Shown: piece after piece, positions 11,641 through 24,207 of the stretch
Layout: each line of letters opens with the position of its first letter
Numbering within the stretch: the first letter of the stretch is position 1
Origin: Nageia nagi
Lineage: Eukaryota; Pinophyta
Length of the DNA stretch: 64,000 nucleotides
NCBI GenBank assembly: GCA_050084985.1
Contig: JBITNC010000001.1
Span: forward strand, 4,402,001-4,466,000
Direction: 5' to 3'
Made by a program: the position numbers and the translations under genes
Notes under the pieces: model-generated
What the model was told of the DNA's origin: nothing
The model's database searches: none
What the model saw: only the letters and a program-made list of their open reading frames with translations

Positions 11641-11885
11641 AGTTATTTATACTAGATTTAATATCTATATAGTGGGTGCTCAAATCCAATGACCAAGAAT
11701 AAAACTTTGTTTACTCAACATGAAAAAAATATCTCTAAAAATTTCATTTTGGTGAAAATAATCAAGTTGATATTTTTGGAAAAGATTTCATTTCTTTTAA
11801 ATAAAATATCGATAAGATCATGCATATGCATGATATATGTTCTTAGGTTAAAGCATAATCTCCTTAGCATTGATCAGATGTGATT
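11641..11885 (+). pseudogene. Ty1/copia protease and connector remnant
   Basis: Frame MTKNKTLFTQ...LKHNLLSIDQM corresponds to the copia stretch from just after the catalytic Asp (usually SGCSNHMTGNK) to the LKHNLLSIGQ connector before the GAG-pre-integrase domain. The Asp-Ser-Gly triad itself reads VGAQIQ at 11,670-11,687, so the catalytic residue is absent or shifted. Confidence 0.75.
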
Positions 11886-12640
11886 GAAGAGCTACATGGT
11901 GATTTTCATGAAAAAATTCTACACCATCACTAATGAGACCAACTAGAAAGTTATTATCACTATTCTCATGATTGAGAATAGAATGTATATATTAAAATAT
12001 AACCAATTAATATCAAATGATTGAAATCCACTATTGATACTGATTGTTTATGACACCAGAGGTATGACCACATTAAATTCAAATCACTTTATAGATTGCC
12101 CAAGCTTGTGAGAGGTAAGCCTACCTTCTCACTTCCATGTTATACTTTGTGTGAGAGTTGTATATCTAAAAAACAACATAAAGAAAAGTTTCCCTCACAC
12201 CAACATCATACCAAGAAGCCTTTGGAGTTGGTGTATGTATATAGTTATAGAGCTATGTGTAATTACACATTGGCTAAGTGTAGGTATATGCTTATTTTTA
12301 TTGACGATTATTCTCAAACAATTTGGTTGTATTTGTTGTAATCCTAGTCATATGGCTCTACCACTTTTTACCAAAGGCACTTATTGAGAAGAAATCTATA
12401 TTTGGCATTAAGATATTTTAGATTGACTATGGTGGAGAATTAACTTCAAATTAGTTCAAAGACTTGTCCAAAAAATATGGGAACAATGACCAATATACAA
12501 CTACCTAGACTCCATAGTAGAATGAAGTGGTGTAAAGGAAGAACCATAGAATCATTGAGATGGCCTAGAGCATGCTCAAAGATATGGGCATGGATAATAA
12601 ATTATGGGTAGAAACTCTTCACATTATATTTGTAGTAATC
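11886..12640 (+). pseudogene. Ty1/copia integrase remnant
   Basis: The GAG-pre-integrase and HHCC region is visible as CESCISKKQHKEKFP, followed by the integrase core start, RYMLIFIDDYSQTIWLY. In the family the first catalytic Asp lies in a (H/S)(S/T)D..G.M motif; here that segment reads VYVYSYRAM, so the Asp is not seen. The C-terminal end of the core appears as SMLKDMGMDNKLWVETLH at about 12,569-12,620. Integrase would insert element cDNA. Several stops are present. Confidence 0.8.
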
Positions 12641-13190
12641 TTAGTAGCCAAATTCATGCATTCACCACATGAATCCAATTGGAAAGAAACTAAAATAATT
12701 CTTTGGTATATTAGTGGCATAAAATTCTTTAATTTATGGTATAAATATACTAACTTTGATACTCTTGAAGAATACATAGATGTAGATTAAGCTAAAATCC
12801 TAGATAATGGAAACAATTACATCTAGTTATGCTTTCTTCCTTGGTGAATTAGTAGTATCATAGAGCAGCAAGAAGCGACCTACAATTGCTCTTTATAATG
12901 TTGAAGCAAAATACATGGTTTTCTCCTCTACTTATATTCAAGCCTTTTGGATAGAAAAATTATTTGAAGACCTAGGTATGGACATTGCCCAACCAATTAT
13001 CATTCACTGTAATAACACTAACACCATTGTTATGACTAAGAACCTAATGTTTCACAAGAGGTTCAAACATCTATACATTTGAAACCATTTCATGAGATAC
13101 TTATTGGAGGATGGATTCATTGAATTCAAATTTTGTAAGTTTGAATACCATATTGTAGATATCTCCACCAAATATTTACAACATAAAAGA
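12641..13190 (+). pseudogene. Ty1/copia RNase H remnant fused to integrase; RT missing
   Basis: Directly after the integrase block the same frame continues as AKFMHSPHESNWKETK and YISGIKFFNLWY, which in copia pol lies after the reverse transcriptase. The RNase H follows: SSKKRPTIALYNVEAKYM, FWIEKLFEDLGM, RFKHLYI, EYHIVDISTKYL. The whole RT domain, with its YVDD motif, is therefore deleted (about 1 kb or more by family comparison), joining integrase to RNase H within a 72-codon open frame (12,572-12,790). The element cannot have encoded its own RT after this deletion. Confidence 0.85.
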
Positions 13191-13245
13191 TTCATTAGTA
13201 TTCAAAATCAACTTAAACTCAACCCATTCATATTAAGGGGGATAA

Positions 13246-13498
13246 TTAAGGAATTTAATATTCCATGTTTTTGGATCAACTCTCACCAACCTACCAATGA
13301 CTACTTTTTCATATAACTGTTCACCTACCTAGTTAATCATAGTTGCAGGAGTTGCATACCTAGTTGCATGTATCTTATTGAGCTCTTAATTCTCATATAT
13401 ATGATCTTAGATTGATGTAGATATGATTTTGTACTCTATCATCGATGCCCACATTATTTAACTATTATTAGACTCTCCATTTATGTTTTATCTAATTC
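13246..13498 (+). mobile_element. Ty1/copia 3' LTR, segment 1
   Basis: Preceded by the polypurine-like tract attaagggggata. Parallels 9,793-10,038 (aaggaatttaat, ttcacct, ttaatcatagtt, gttttatctaattc). Similarity stops abruptly after ctaattc and resumes at 23,806. Confidence 0.8.
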
Positions 13499-14361
13499 AA
13501 CCACCTAACAATTTCAAAGTAAGAAAAATCTATAAAAGAAATTAGAGTAGATGAAGACTGCATCCATTAAAGACCCTTTTAGAGGGTAAGAGCAAAGGAA
13601 TAATTGATGATCAATCAAAGTTAAGGTCTACACAGGATATCTAAGAGTCAATGAGTTTTAAAGAAGAAGGATAAATGTGTAAGTTAGAAGTGCATCTTGA
13701 AATAGTGGAACAACAAATAAAATGTAGGAAAAATATCTAATTGAAGAGACCTTAAATAGGAAACTAAAAAACACTTTGAGAAAAGACTCTAAATATAAAA
13801 ATTCCCTTGATGATTGCAAAGGACATGTTGCATCAAAGAAGAAGTTGAAGATGAGGCTTGCATAAGATAAATAGGCTTCAATGAGTTGTAAGGAAATAGG
13901 GGAAGGTGATAAGATGGATGTGTAGATAGGAAAAATAGAACAACAAAATGTAGCAACAAATTAAGTGGATCAAAATAAGATGAATGGGAAGCCTCTCGAT
14001 AAGGTTCCAACAATTCCAGTGCAAAAAGGATCTATAGTCAAATTAGTAGAGTTAAACCTCCTCAGAATAAATTGATCCATAATAGAATGTTAGCAAAAGA
14101 AATGCTACTTGTAGGGAAATTCAACCATAATTTAAAAGCTATTAGATATAATTTGACCTTTAAACAAAGGATATCTCAATCTCAATATGTCTCCTTTTAC
14201 GATTTCAATCATAAGAATCAGTTCTTCCATTAATTGGACTTAATCTAGAGTGTAGTATTAGTCAATTTTAAGAAGTTTGGTCATGTTTTTTGTGAATTTA
14301 TTTTTATATTCCTACTTTGTATGAAGGAGTTACATTTCTATTATATTTTGTACCAACATAT
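13499..14361 (+). mobile_element. Insert in copia LTR, left part; LINE ORF1-like frame
   Basis: Sequence not present in the 5' LTR. Together with 23,612-23,805 it makes a piece of about 1.06 kb that replaces about 45 bp of the LTR. It holds two related blocks about 250 bp apart (about 13,610-13,730 and 13,855-13,960; shared tcaatgagtt, aataaaatgta/aacaaaatgta). At 14,100-14,230 a frame reads MLLVGKFNHNLKAIRYNL, similar to the (A/L)LVGKF....P....R start of DUF4283 in plant LINE ORF1 proteins. The LINE assignment is tentative. Confidence 0.35.
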
Positions 14362-15675
14362 TGGTGAGACATCAATTCACCACTAATTTATCAATCCAAG
14401 GTTGGTGTCTTAAGGTTGTATACAATTGAGACTCTATTTTATATCTATGGTTTCCTAAATCACACTTGTAGAAATTAGAAATTCAAATAATCATGAAAAC
14501 ATAAAATAACTTACAAGAATTAAAATTAAAATAAAACTAAATGACAAAATAGCACCTACATAAACCTAGGAAGCATAACATGAATGATATATGAAATATT
14601 AACAACAATAATAAATAAATAACACACACAGAAGAAATTAAAAATAAAGGATAAAATTTGCCAATATAGCTAACTAGACTTCATCAATAAATTCCCCAAA
14701 AAAAGACTCAAAAGATTGAAAAAAACTTTAAAATTTTATTATTTGATGCTTGTAATTCCAACATGCTCTAAAAGGTCTATTGCTATCTCTAATATCTAAT
14801 CTACTTAATTACTTGACTTACTAACTCTTCCTAGTCATCGAGAAATATTATTTATTCTAATATATTTACAACATACTATTGAATTCCCTCAGTCTCATTT
14901 TATCAAAATAATCCTATATTTTTGTATGGGTACATGTATATTCTATTAATATTAAACTATTTACAACTTGAAATAAATCCAACATGAGTCACTACTAATC
15001 AGTTTTAATAAACCTCTAGTAAGTTTGGTGCTTCAAATTATAAACATATTGATTGGGCCCTTATATGTAGAGGAAAGATTCAAATATAGACCTATTCTTT
15101 AGCAAAATAATCTTTATTTTGATCCAATATTCAATAGCTATCAAATCTATAACCTAAAATTGCAGAGGTCATAACTCCCTTGTTACTTGGTCTTTTTCAA
15201 AACCATAAAAAGATATGAGTACCCATTTTCACAAGGAATATCTCCCCTAAATTTCATATTATTTTGAATCTTTGTCAACATTTTGAAACTCTTAGGTTCT
15301 CAAAGGAATCTAAAGTATGAACTATTCTAGAATTCTAAATCTTCCTTGATTAGGCTTGATTCTATTATTGCACTTCTCTAAAGCTAATTACAATTCTTAT
15401 GCTAGTAGTACTAAGGCATCGAATATGATTCTAGAGTTGTATTTGAATAATATTGAGATATAACTTTGTGCCCTTTTCATTGCTCTTACAAATACACAAA
15501 GAATTATATATTCATATAAAATATAAAATATTAGTAAATAATAAAATATGAAATCTTAATCTATTTATACTAATCAAACACATTCAAACATGTAATCCTA
15601 TTACTAGAGCATCTCTTATGGTATTTGAATAATGGTATTTTTATATCAAAATAAGGCCATTATTTGGTCTCATCA
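14362..15675 (-). repeat. LTR of the gag-only element (3' LTR, left copy)
   Basis: 1,314 bp, parallel to 22,250-23,611 along its whole length. Shared runs are catcaattcacca, actctattttatat, gaatgatatat, atattaacaac, ttggtctcatca. Next to it, on the interior side, the minus strand reads TGTGGGGAAA immediately before TGATGAGACC, a good polypurine tract (about 15,676-15,685). Confidence 0.9.
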
Positions 15676-15685
15676 TTTCCCCACA

Positions 15686-17900
15686 TTGAAATGGTTGCAT
15701 TTCCTAATGTAACTAAATCTCTTCATACTACTTCCAAAAGGTCACTAAAATCAATTCCCTCAATAGGTTCTCAATCCTGTGTTTGTAGTCAATTACTACC
15801 ATTATTGTTAAATCATAAATGATTGAACATCTTCCTAGAATTTATCCATAATCATTCTCCATGTCATCTAATCTTGGCCACTTGACTATCTTAATTTACA
15901 TTCTCAAAAGTTATTAGAGTATACTTAGTTATTTTGGCTCATTTGAAATGAATGGCCTATGGTTACATATATTTGCTCAAGCATTCAACATGTTTAGTTA
16001 TTCAGTAAATGATCTACTAAAGTAATTTTTACTAAAGAGCAATTCTTTATTGACTATATCCAAATCATGTGATACATGTAGTGAATTTAGGAATATACAC
16101 TACTATTTTCAATACACTTAAGAACTTCAATCCTTCATAAATATCTATGTTTGTTATTTCCTATTGCACTAATAGTATAATGCCAATACTTATCAATATC
16201 ATCTATTTGTACATATGGTCCATAAACATATTAAATTAAATATGGTTGCTTCATGTCATTGAAAAGAAGCTATGTTGGTATTAAATAGTAGGATTGATAT
16301 TTATATCAAAATGTAGCAAGCATCACAATCCATCTTCAAGTACTGACTATCATATTTTGTATCCCAAGCTGAAGGACTATGGTATTTGAAAATTGTAGTA
16401 TTGTTCTTTGGTATTTGGAAAATTAGTATTGATACATCCTAATATGGAACTGAATCATGATATTATATGGTAACTCCAAGATTTATACATGAATTTACCT
16501 TCATATTGTGCCTTTAGCTCACCAATCCAACACTTAATATCACCAAGCCTCAAAACATCCTTATACTAACTCATGTGAATCTCCATAAAAATATGATCTT
16601 AATTTCCATAATGCCCTTTAAATATGTGAGGCCTGTATATCCTCTCTTAGACTCATACTTTGATCCCAACATCCTACTATAGCAAGAAAGAAAGTGTCTT
16701 GCATAACAAAATATGTGAAATACGATAAGATCAATATTAAGAAGCCCTTTGAAAATTCCTTTATAACAAGGCAACGTACTATCACCATTTGATACTTTGT
16801 AATCATGTTCACCAAACATCCCATCACATCTACTTAAAGTTATCCATTTTATTTACAAAAAATCCTTTTTATGTATGGTACATGATCCTTTCATTTCATA
16901 AAACTACATTTTCATAGTGCATGATTAGGTTATTGATATTCTAAAGGTTCAAAATGACCGATGTTGTTCACAAGACAATCAACAAAATATATTTTTTTTT
17001 TTTAGTTGCTAACATTTAGAATCAAAATAATTGGTGAATTTCATATAAAGAGTTCCATAAACTATTATAAAATTCACAAGACAATCTTATGCTTCTCATA
17101 TTACATTTTGTTGAATATTAATGACGCATTTTGTCTAACAATCCATTGGCCCTTTTTGAATGAAAAACCTAATATATATAGACTCTAGAGATAACTATGA
17201 TTAATTACAAATCCAATAAATTTCCCTTATATTCTATGGAAATATATATTCAATATCTTTCTAATCGAGTTCAAGATCATAAAAATCAAACATCTATAGC
17301 AAAATATATATGCTTCTAAAGTTCTATCTTTCTGCAGCCACTCTAGTGATAAAAATCATAACTTTTCAAGGTTATTCATGCCTTAACATGAGAAAATTGG
17401 TATAAAATTTATATCTACTAGAAATATATTTTTAATACCTTTCTAAAAAGTATAAGAATGAAACAAACAGATATGTATAATAGAATTTATATGTGTTTGA
17501 AGTTGGTTGTCCTATTTGCATTCCTAGAAAAGCAAAAGTAGTACCCAACAAATTTCTATTTCAATTATGGATTTAAATTGCATCTAAACCTTTTTTATAT
17601 TCAAAATTAATCATTTATATAGTAAAATAGATCAAACCTTACTATTTTTGCAGCCCTCCACTTATGATAGTCATGAAATTGTATTTACATTATACAATTA
17701 CCAAAATCATGCATGTGCCTCTTATGTTTCTATTCTTGTATACCTGTTATCTATGATTCTATAGCCATAATATGTGATAAATAACTATATTTCCACTATT
17801 TACCTATGTTTTTATCCTTTCTATCACACTCTATACCATAAATGCAAAAGTGACTATCTTGGTTTATGAAAACCTTAATATTTTTAACAATTGTGAATCC
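15686..17900. other. Interior of the gag-only element without recognised coding
   Basis: AT-rich. Minus-strand frames at 16,571-16,827 (about 80 codons, two overlapping frames) show no family motif and are probably fortuitous. No pol motif was found on either strand. Confidence 0.5.
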
Positions 17901-20410
17901 TTATCAGAGGCCACTTTAGAAAACTTGCAAAAATTGACTCAAGAGGAGTTAAGGTCTCAAAATTGATACAATGGTATTCTGAATTACCAAAAATATAAGG
18001 TATAAATGTTGAGGCAAATGAACAAATTGTTGAAAAGTTATGGTCTTTGAAAAACTATAATTTCTCATTTTTTATGGTGGAAATAACACATAATTTTAAC
18101 AAACTTTATGGAAAAAACTAGAAGAAAATTTAGAGGAATTAGAGGTTAAAAATTGGACCATAGATAATATATATAATGTAGAACATAGTCTCAAATTTCA
18201 CTACATTTGGATTCATGGGTCATGAGATATAAGCTCTACAAAATGGCATTCTAACACTTTTTACACAATAAGAAAAAGTTTGAAAAATTATGATTACAGT
18301 CAATTTTTATGAGTTTTTTTCTTTTGGACATGACTTGTAATAAGGAATATTAATTATCCACACTTTCAAGTACATTTCAACTCCCCCCAACTTAGATATT
18401 TGCATGTCCTCATGCAGACTAAAACCATCATACCCAACATTGGAGAGCTCCATAGTGCCAAGGAACTTGTATTTTAAACTCCATTAGTCAATAATAGAGT
18501 ATTCTTTTGTGACCATTATCTCAGATGTGAATTGAATTCTTCATAGCTACAACCTTATTCATATTTGGAAGCATTTCTTCTATAACTGTTTCCTTTTCTA
18601 TTGAACTATCCATACCTCCCATCATATTCTGATTCTAAATATTGGAGATATGACATGATGATATTTTCTTCCACACTTGAAGATTGGCATGTCCATGTAG
18701 ATCAGAAATGATCATGTAAAATAACAAGAGGGTACCATAATATAAATAGTTTCAAATACCAATCTTCAATATTAACATGATAGTTATCTAAAGAATATAA
18801 AACAAACATATATATTGAAGGAGTGAAGTATGAATCCTTTGGAATGTGATATTAATGAAGTGTAAACTTATAAAAACTTATACATTAAGAACTTACACCA
18901 CCTCATTAATGGTAACAATGGAAATATTTCATAAAATATTGTTATTCTACAATTCCTTGGGTTCCACTAACCCCACAAAATACTCAAGTATGTTTGTTAC
19001 ACTATTAAGATTGAATTAAACACCCATTGATGTATGATGCCAAAGGATACTAAAGTAAAAAATTATGTATTTACAACATGCTAATTGGGATCTAAAATAA
19101 ATAAGTTACATACATGTTAAAACTAACAAATGCATTCTTAGAGGGATCTCATTCTTATCCTATTCTTTCCTTGGGAATTATATCTTTGTCTTATAGATGT
19201 CATCATGTCTATTATGCAATTTTGTACCTATGATGAAGTTAATTTCACCTATGAGGCTGTCAACAAGTTGGTTTTCAACCTCATGGTTGTGAATTGTTAT
19301 TCTTTTTCATTTAGTTTTCTCTAAAATATGACTACCAATCCAATTGGTTTTCACCTATGCAACTATCAGTAAGCTGGTTTTCACTTGCATAACTACCAAT
19401 AGGGTTGGTTTTCACCCATACTCCAACTAACTTAAACAAAATGACCTAAATTAGATTTATTACATTTTTTGTTATGGTTGAAACTTGTCCACACTTTGAT
19501 GTAGATAAAACTCTAGAGCTTTATGTTATTTTTTATATTCTAAAATTCTTTGATTTTCTAGACTTTAGAGCTTAAAGTATAATTCTAAAGCTAAGAGAAT
19601 TCTAAAGTTAAACAAGACTTTGGTGTTAGACAAAAATTTGAAGCTTTGTTTGTAACTCTAGAGATATGTGTTATTTAGTGTGAAGAAGTTTTATCAATAT
19701 TCCTAGAAAATATCTAAAACTTTCCAAAACATTTCTAAAGCTTACATTTTGAACTAATATTTTTTTGAAGCTACTATGGCTAGGAATGAAATAGAAAATC
19801 TGCATCAGAGACCAAATTTATGGATGAATTATGAGAGACTTGAGGGAATTCGAAGGCTAAAATTTAAAATTTGAATATTTAAACTAACCAAAAATATTTG
19901 GTACAAATTTCAAGGCACATGAGAAATGGTTCAAAAGTTATAGTCCTTGAAGAATGATAATGTTTCACTTTTGGTAGCTGGAAAATACATAGAAAAATAA
20001 TTTTTTTGGAGCCATTTTGGAAAATGAATTGGAAAGACACTCTAATGGAGTTAGAGATTGAAATGTTAACCAAAAATATTAGATACTAAATAAAATACAT
20101 GGATCAAATTTAACTCCCTTTGGACATCTGGGTCAAAAGATATAAGTGCTGCAAAATGGTTTCTACACATTTTTTCAGCTAGGATTTACAAGAAAAATGA
20201 TTTTAGAGGCCACATTGGTGGATGAACTAGGAGAAAATCCAAAGGAGATAGATGTTAAAATTTAAACCATATGAAATAGACACCAAATACTCTACATATT
20301 TTTAATTTCAAGTAATTTGTACATCATGATCATAAAATATAGGTTCTACAAATTGGCTTCTAACACTTTTTTATAGCTAGGGAGAACATAAAAATGATAA
20401 ATACAACTTG
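17901..20410. repeat. Degenerate repeated units inside the gag-only element
   Basis: A recurrent block, for example agatataagctctacaaaa (18,225), agatataagtgctgcaaaa (20,138) and aaatataggttctacaaatt (20,336), is each time followed by tggcattctaacac or a variant and preceded by a stretch such as gagttagaggttaaaa or gagatagatgttaaaa. At least four diverged units of roughly 180-300 bp can be recognised (about 17,930-18,290, 19,800-20,060, 20,060-20,230, 20,230-20,400), with unrelated DNA in between. Confidence 0.6.
19262..19430. repeat. Minisatellite, unit about 38 bp
   Basis: Four imperfect units carrying ttggttttcacc, with ctaccaat or ctatcagt between them. On the minus strand each unit contains ggtgaaaacca. 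It lies in the interior of the gag-only element. Confidence 0.7.
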
Positions 20411-20949
20411 AGGTAGCATTGGATTGCTACAAAATTTATGTTTATACTCTTTATGAATATGAAAATATAAAATTGAGATATAAAGCATTACAAAGGAGAA
20501 AAAATATCATGTTTCTTTCAAAAATTAATAAACCCTTCAAAATTATCCATTATTTAAAATATTTCATGGCTCAACAAACTGTAAACCTTAGCATTGGTCT
20601 TTACTCACAAAATTTGCTAAATCCAAAATAATTTTCAAAATTTTTTACAATTCAAAAAACATGCTCAGATTTCACAAAATAATCTCACACTATCATGAAT
20701 TTGAATCAAAATACTTGTTAAAGTAAAGGAGTGTTGCAATTCCAACATTTTTACCATGTATTTTTTTTTTTTGGATAGAAGATGAAATGCATATCAATAT
20801 AGACATGACCACTCTATTTCTAACAATATGCTAACATCTTAACTCTGTATGGACCTTCCCAATACAATAAGATCTCTCATCTATATATCAAAATTTTGAA
20901 AAATAGTAGAGTAATATTGAGTAAAGGAAAATTGATTTACCAAATTCCA

Positions 20950-22240
20950 TTGCTAATTCATACCTTATTCTGATGGATGCAGCATACACCTTGTGTCTTA
21001 TGGAATGAAGTTTCTCCTTTAATATACTTATAATGTTGCTTTAGGCTCTTATCTTGTTATGCATATCTCTCAAATAAATAATCATGGAGAATGTACATCA
21101 CTTCCTCATTGTGTGTGTGGAACAAAAACCTTGATGGAGTGATCAACTCAAAAAATGGTATTTCATTTTCTAAAGATGAGAAAAACCCCATCATAAAAAA
21201 TAAAAAAAATTAGAAAATTTGATTGCATGAAGGTTTTAAAAATGGAATGTCAAATATGAGAACTTTGTGCTTTGAATTGTGTAAATGAAGGTGTTTCAAA
21301 CTCAAATAATGGATTACTGAAGTGTGATTCTTCAACCTTATTAGTTACAAAGGGATTTAAAAGAAGAGTAAATTGAGCTAGTGGTTGGGCAATGTTATAT
21401 TAGATAGCCAAATTTTTCTCTTATACATAGATTTCTTTAAAAAAGTGCCCTTGAATGAAGGCTTCTTATGTTGACTCTTGTGGAATAAAATTTTCAATAG
21501 CTTGCATATGTGATCTATTCAAAGCTATCCTTATTATCAAAATATACTTGCAATCATTAGTTGAATGATGTTGATCACAAATACTACAAATTGGATTTTA
21601 TGCAAAATAGTAATTACCAATTATATTTTCCTTTGTAGGAATGACTACTTCTTGATTTTTCTCAACCTATATTCTTCTTCAAATCCTTTGTTCAAACTTG
21701 GGGGATTTTATGGTATTTTGTTATAGCTCTTGACCCCATTTCAAAAGAAATTCTATATATAATTCAAAAAAAATCAAAATACAATCTATTGACCATAGTT
21801 TACTAACAATTCTTTTTAAAGTTCAAAGATAGATAGTTACACATGACTACCTAGCTTCAATGGGATTCAAAGAATAGGTAGATCATCTATTTGACGATGA
21901 AACCAAGGAGATACTGAGTTGTGGTTTAACACTTACATATATTCAGTATTTCTTAGTCTATTATTTCTTATCAATAGGATCAAAACTAGTCTTTCCTATT
22001 CTATTGTATCCCCCAACTTGAGGAAGTGTGATAGTACACTATTTCTATATAGTGCTAGTAAAAATCTCATCAAAGAATTCCTAACAAGTAATCTCAATTA
22101 ATACTATATCCCCCTATGTATAATGAACCTCTCACCTATCCAACACTTAGGGATCAGTTAGCTCAAATGAGCTAGTACTCCAATTCTGTAAGATTTAGTT
22201 TTCTCTCATCATAGATATTAGAAACACTTCCCCATCAATA
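20950..22240 (-). pseudogene. Gag-like frame with CCHC zinc knuckle
   Basis: Near 21,560-21,600 the minus strand encodes CSICDQHHSTNDCKY, fitting C-X2-C-X3-H-X4-C, the nucleocapsid zinc knuckle. It is preceded by KNQEVVIPTKENIIGNYYFA and followed by Gln/His-containing sequence (RSHMQAIENFIPQEST). Its place, close behind the 5' (right) LTR, suits gag. The capsid portion towards 22,240 is badly shifted and I cannot align it. This is the only protein-coding evidence in the element and the reason for the TR-GAG-like label. Confidence 0.55.
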
Positions 22241-22249
22241 GTACCAAAA

Positions 22250-23611
22250 TGGTGAGGCATCAATTCACCACTTAATTTATCAATCTAGGGATGGTTTTCA
22301 AATGATATATGCAATTGAAACTCTATTTTATATTGGTAATTTTCTAAAACACACTTACAAAAATAAAATATTTATATAATTATAAAATCATAAAATAACT
22401 TGCAGGAATTAAAATGAAAACAAAACCAGATACACAAACTAGAAGCTACATAAACCTAAAAAACATAACATGAATGATATATAAAATATTAACAACAAAA
22501 TATATCATTAACATAAACAAAATAAATTAAAAAATAAAGGGTTAAATATACCAATAAAGCTAGCTAGAATTCATCAATAGATTCCCTAGAAAGAGACTCA
22601 GAATATTGAAAAGAACTTCAAACTTTTATTAATATGATGCTTACAATTCCAACATGCTTTGAAAGGTCTACTATTATCTCTAATATATAATCTATCTAAT
22701 TTCTTGACTTACTAACTAACTAACTAACTCCTTCTCAGTCATTGAGAAGTATTATTTATTCTAATATATTTACAATAGACTACTAAATTCTCTCAATCTC
22801 ATCTTATCAAACTAATCCTATTAATAGTAAACTATTTACAACTTGGAATAAATCCAATTTGAGTCACTACTAATCAATTTTAATAACTTTTAGTAATTTT
22901 GGTGTTTGAAATTATCAACATATTGATCTGGCCCTAATTTGTAGTGGAAAGATTCAAATCCATCCCTATTCTTCAATGATACAATCTCTATTTTGATCCA
23001 GTATTTAATAGCTATAAAATTTGAAACCCAAAATTGCAGAATTTATAAATCCCTCATTACTTAGTCTTTTTCAAAACTATAAAAATATATGAGTGCCCAT
23101 TTTCATAAGGAATCTCTCCCTAAATTTCACATGATTCTTAACCTTCATCAGTATTTTGAAGCTTTATCTTATTCTAAAGCTTGATAATTTTGAAGCATTA
23201 ATAATTCTAAAGCTTCTTCTCAATTTTGAAGCTCTTAGGTTCTCAAAGGATTCTAAAGTGTGAACTATTCTAGAATTTTAAATATTCCTTGGTTAGGCTT
23301 TATTCTAAGACTACACTTCTCTAAATTTGATTACAATTCTTATGCTAGTAGTACTGAGGTACCGAACATAATTTTAGAGTTATGTTTGAATAATATTGAG
23401 ATATAACTTTTTGCACATTTCATTTCTATTACAAATACATAAAGCATTATATCTTCATATAAAATATTAGTAAATAATAAAATGTGACATCTTAATCTAA
23501 TTAAAATAATCAAACACATTCAAACATGCAATCCTATTACTAAAGCATATCTTATGGAATTTAAATAATAGTGTTTTTATGTCAAAATGAGACCATTATT
23601 TGGTCTCATCA
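22250..23611 (-). repeat. LTR of the gag-only element (5' LTR, right copy)
   Basis: 1,362 bp, ends TGGTGAGGCATC...GGTCTCATCA. It differs from the left copy by scattered substitutions and small indels, including a ctaactaactaactaact run near 22,710-22,730 and extra aagcttctt-type repeats near 23,160-23,240. Divergence looks substantial, so the insertion is old. Confidence 0.9.
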
Positions 23612-23805
23612 CATATTATATGTAGTTTCTAATTTTATTTTTACTATAGATTGTTGTTAATAAGATAAGATATAAGAATAGTTTTTGTATGCTTTACACT
23701 ATAATATTTCAATGCTTTTGTTATCTTAGTTTGGATGAACTCTGTGAAGTTTTGAAGGGCTTCTCAAAGTTTTATTTTCTTTATTAATACAATATTTACC
23801 TTAAT
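23612..23805 (+). mobile_element. Insert in copia LTR, right part
   Basis: Continuation of 13,499-14,361 after the 9.25-kb element, beginning with the second catat duplication. AT-rich, with no coding signal. Confidence 0.4.
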
Positions 23806-24207
23806 TAATATAAAAAACACTATATTTTCTCTTTGTATAAATAAGGACTTCATTTTCTATAAAATATTATGTCTCCATTTTTGGCTCTAATAGAAATCAT
23901 TCATATTTGCTTTGTAATTCTCTTTTGATTGGGTGGTGTGTTTTTCTTTTTTCAAATCTTGTATGCATAGAAAACACTTATAGATATTCATAGGAGTGAT
24001 ATTCATCTATTCCAAGGTGATATTCTCATACTTGAGGTCATTTTAGCTATGTGAGTATCTATTAGATTTTCATTTTGAGTAATAGTTTTAAATATTTTTA
24101 TGATTGTATTAAACTGTATTATTTTGGATCAATTTGATTTGAGAGGCTATAACTTTTGTTCTATACCTCATTTTCATGTGATTTCTTTTTTTTTGTAAAA
24201 GTGACTT
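23806..24207 (+). mobile_element. Ty1/copia 3' LTR, segment 2
   Basis: Resumes the copia LTR: aacacta-ttttctctttgtataaata matches 10,085 onward, and gagtaatagttttaaatatttt and gattgtattaaact follow in the same order as 10,320-10,370. It ends at gactt, the target site of the chromovirus. Confidence 0.85.

Larger units (their letters stand above)
14362..23611 (-). mobile_element. Gag-only (TR-GAG-like) LTR retrotransposon, 9.25 kb
   Basis: Complete by structure: two direct repeats of about 1.3 kb, terminal TGGTGAG...GTCTCATCA, and an exact 5-bp target duplication catat (14,357-14,361 and 23,612-23,616). A polypurine tract next to the left LTR shows that the element reads on the minus strand. 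I found no protease, RT, RNase H or integrase signature in the 6.6-kb interior. The only recognisable protein feature is a gag-type zinc knuckle near the 5' end. It would depend on enzymes from another element. It sits inside the insert within the copia 3' LTR. Confidence 0.85.
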
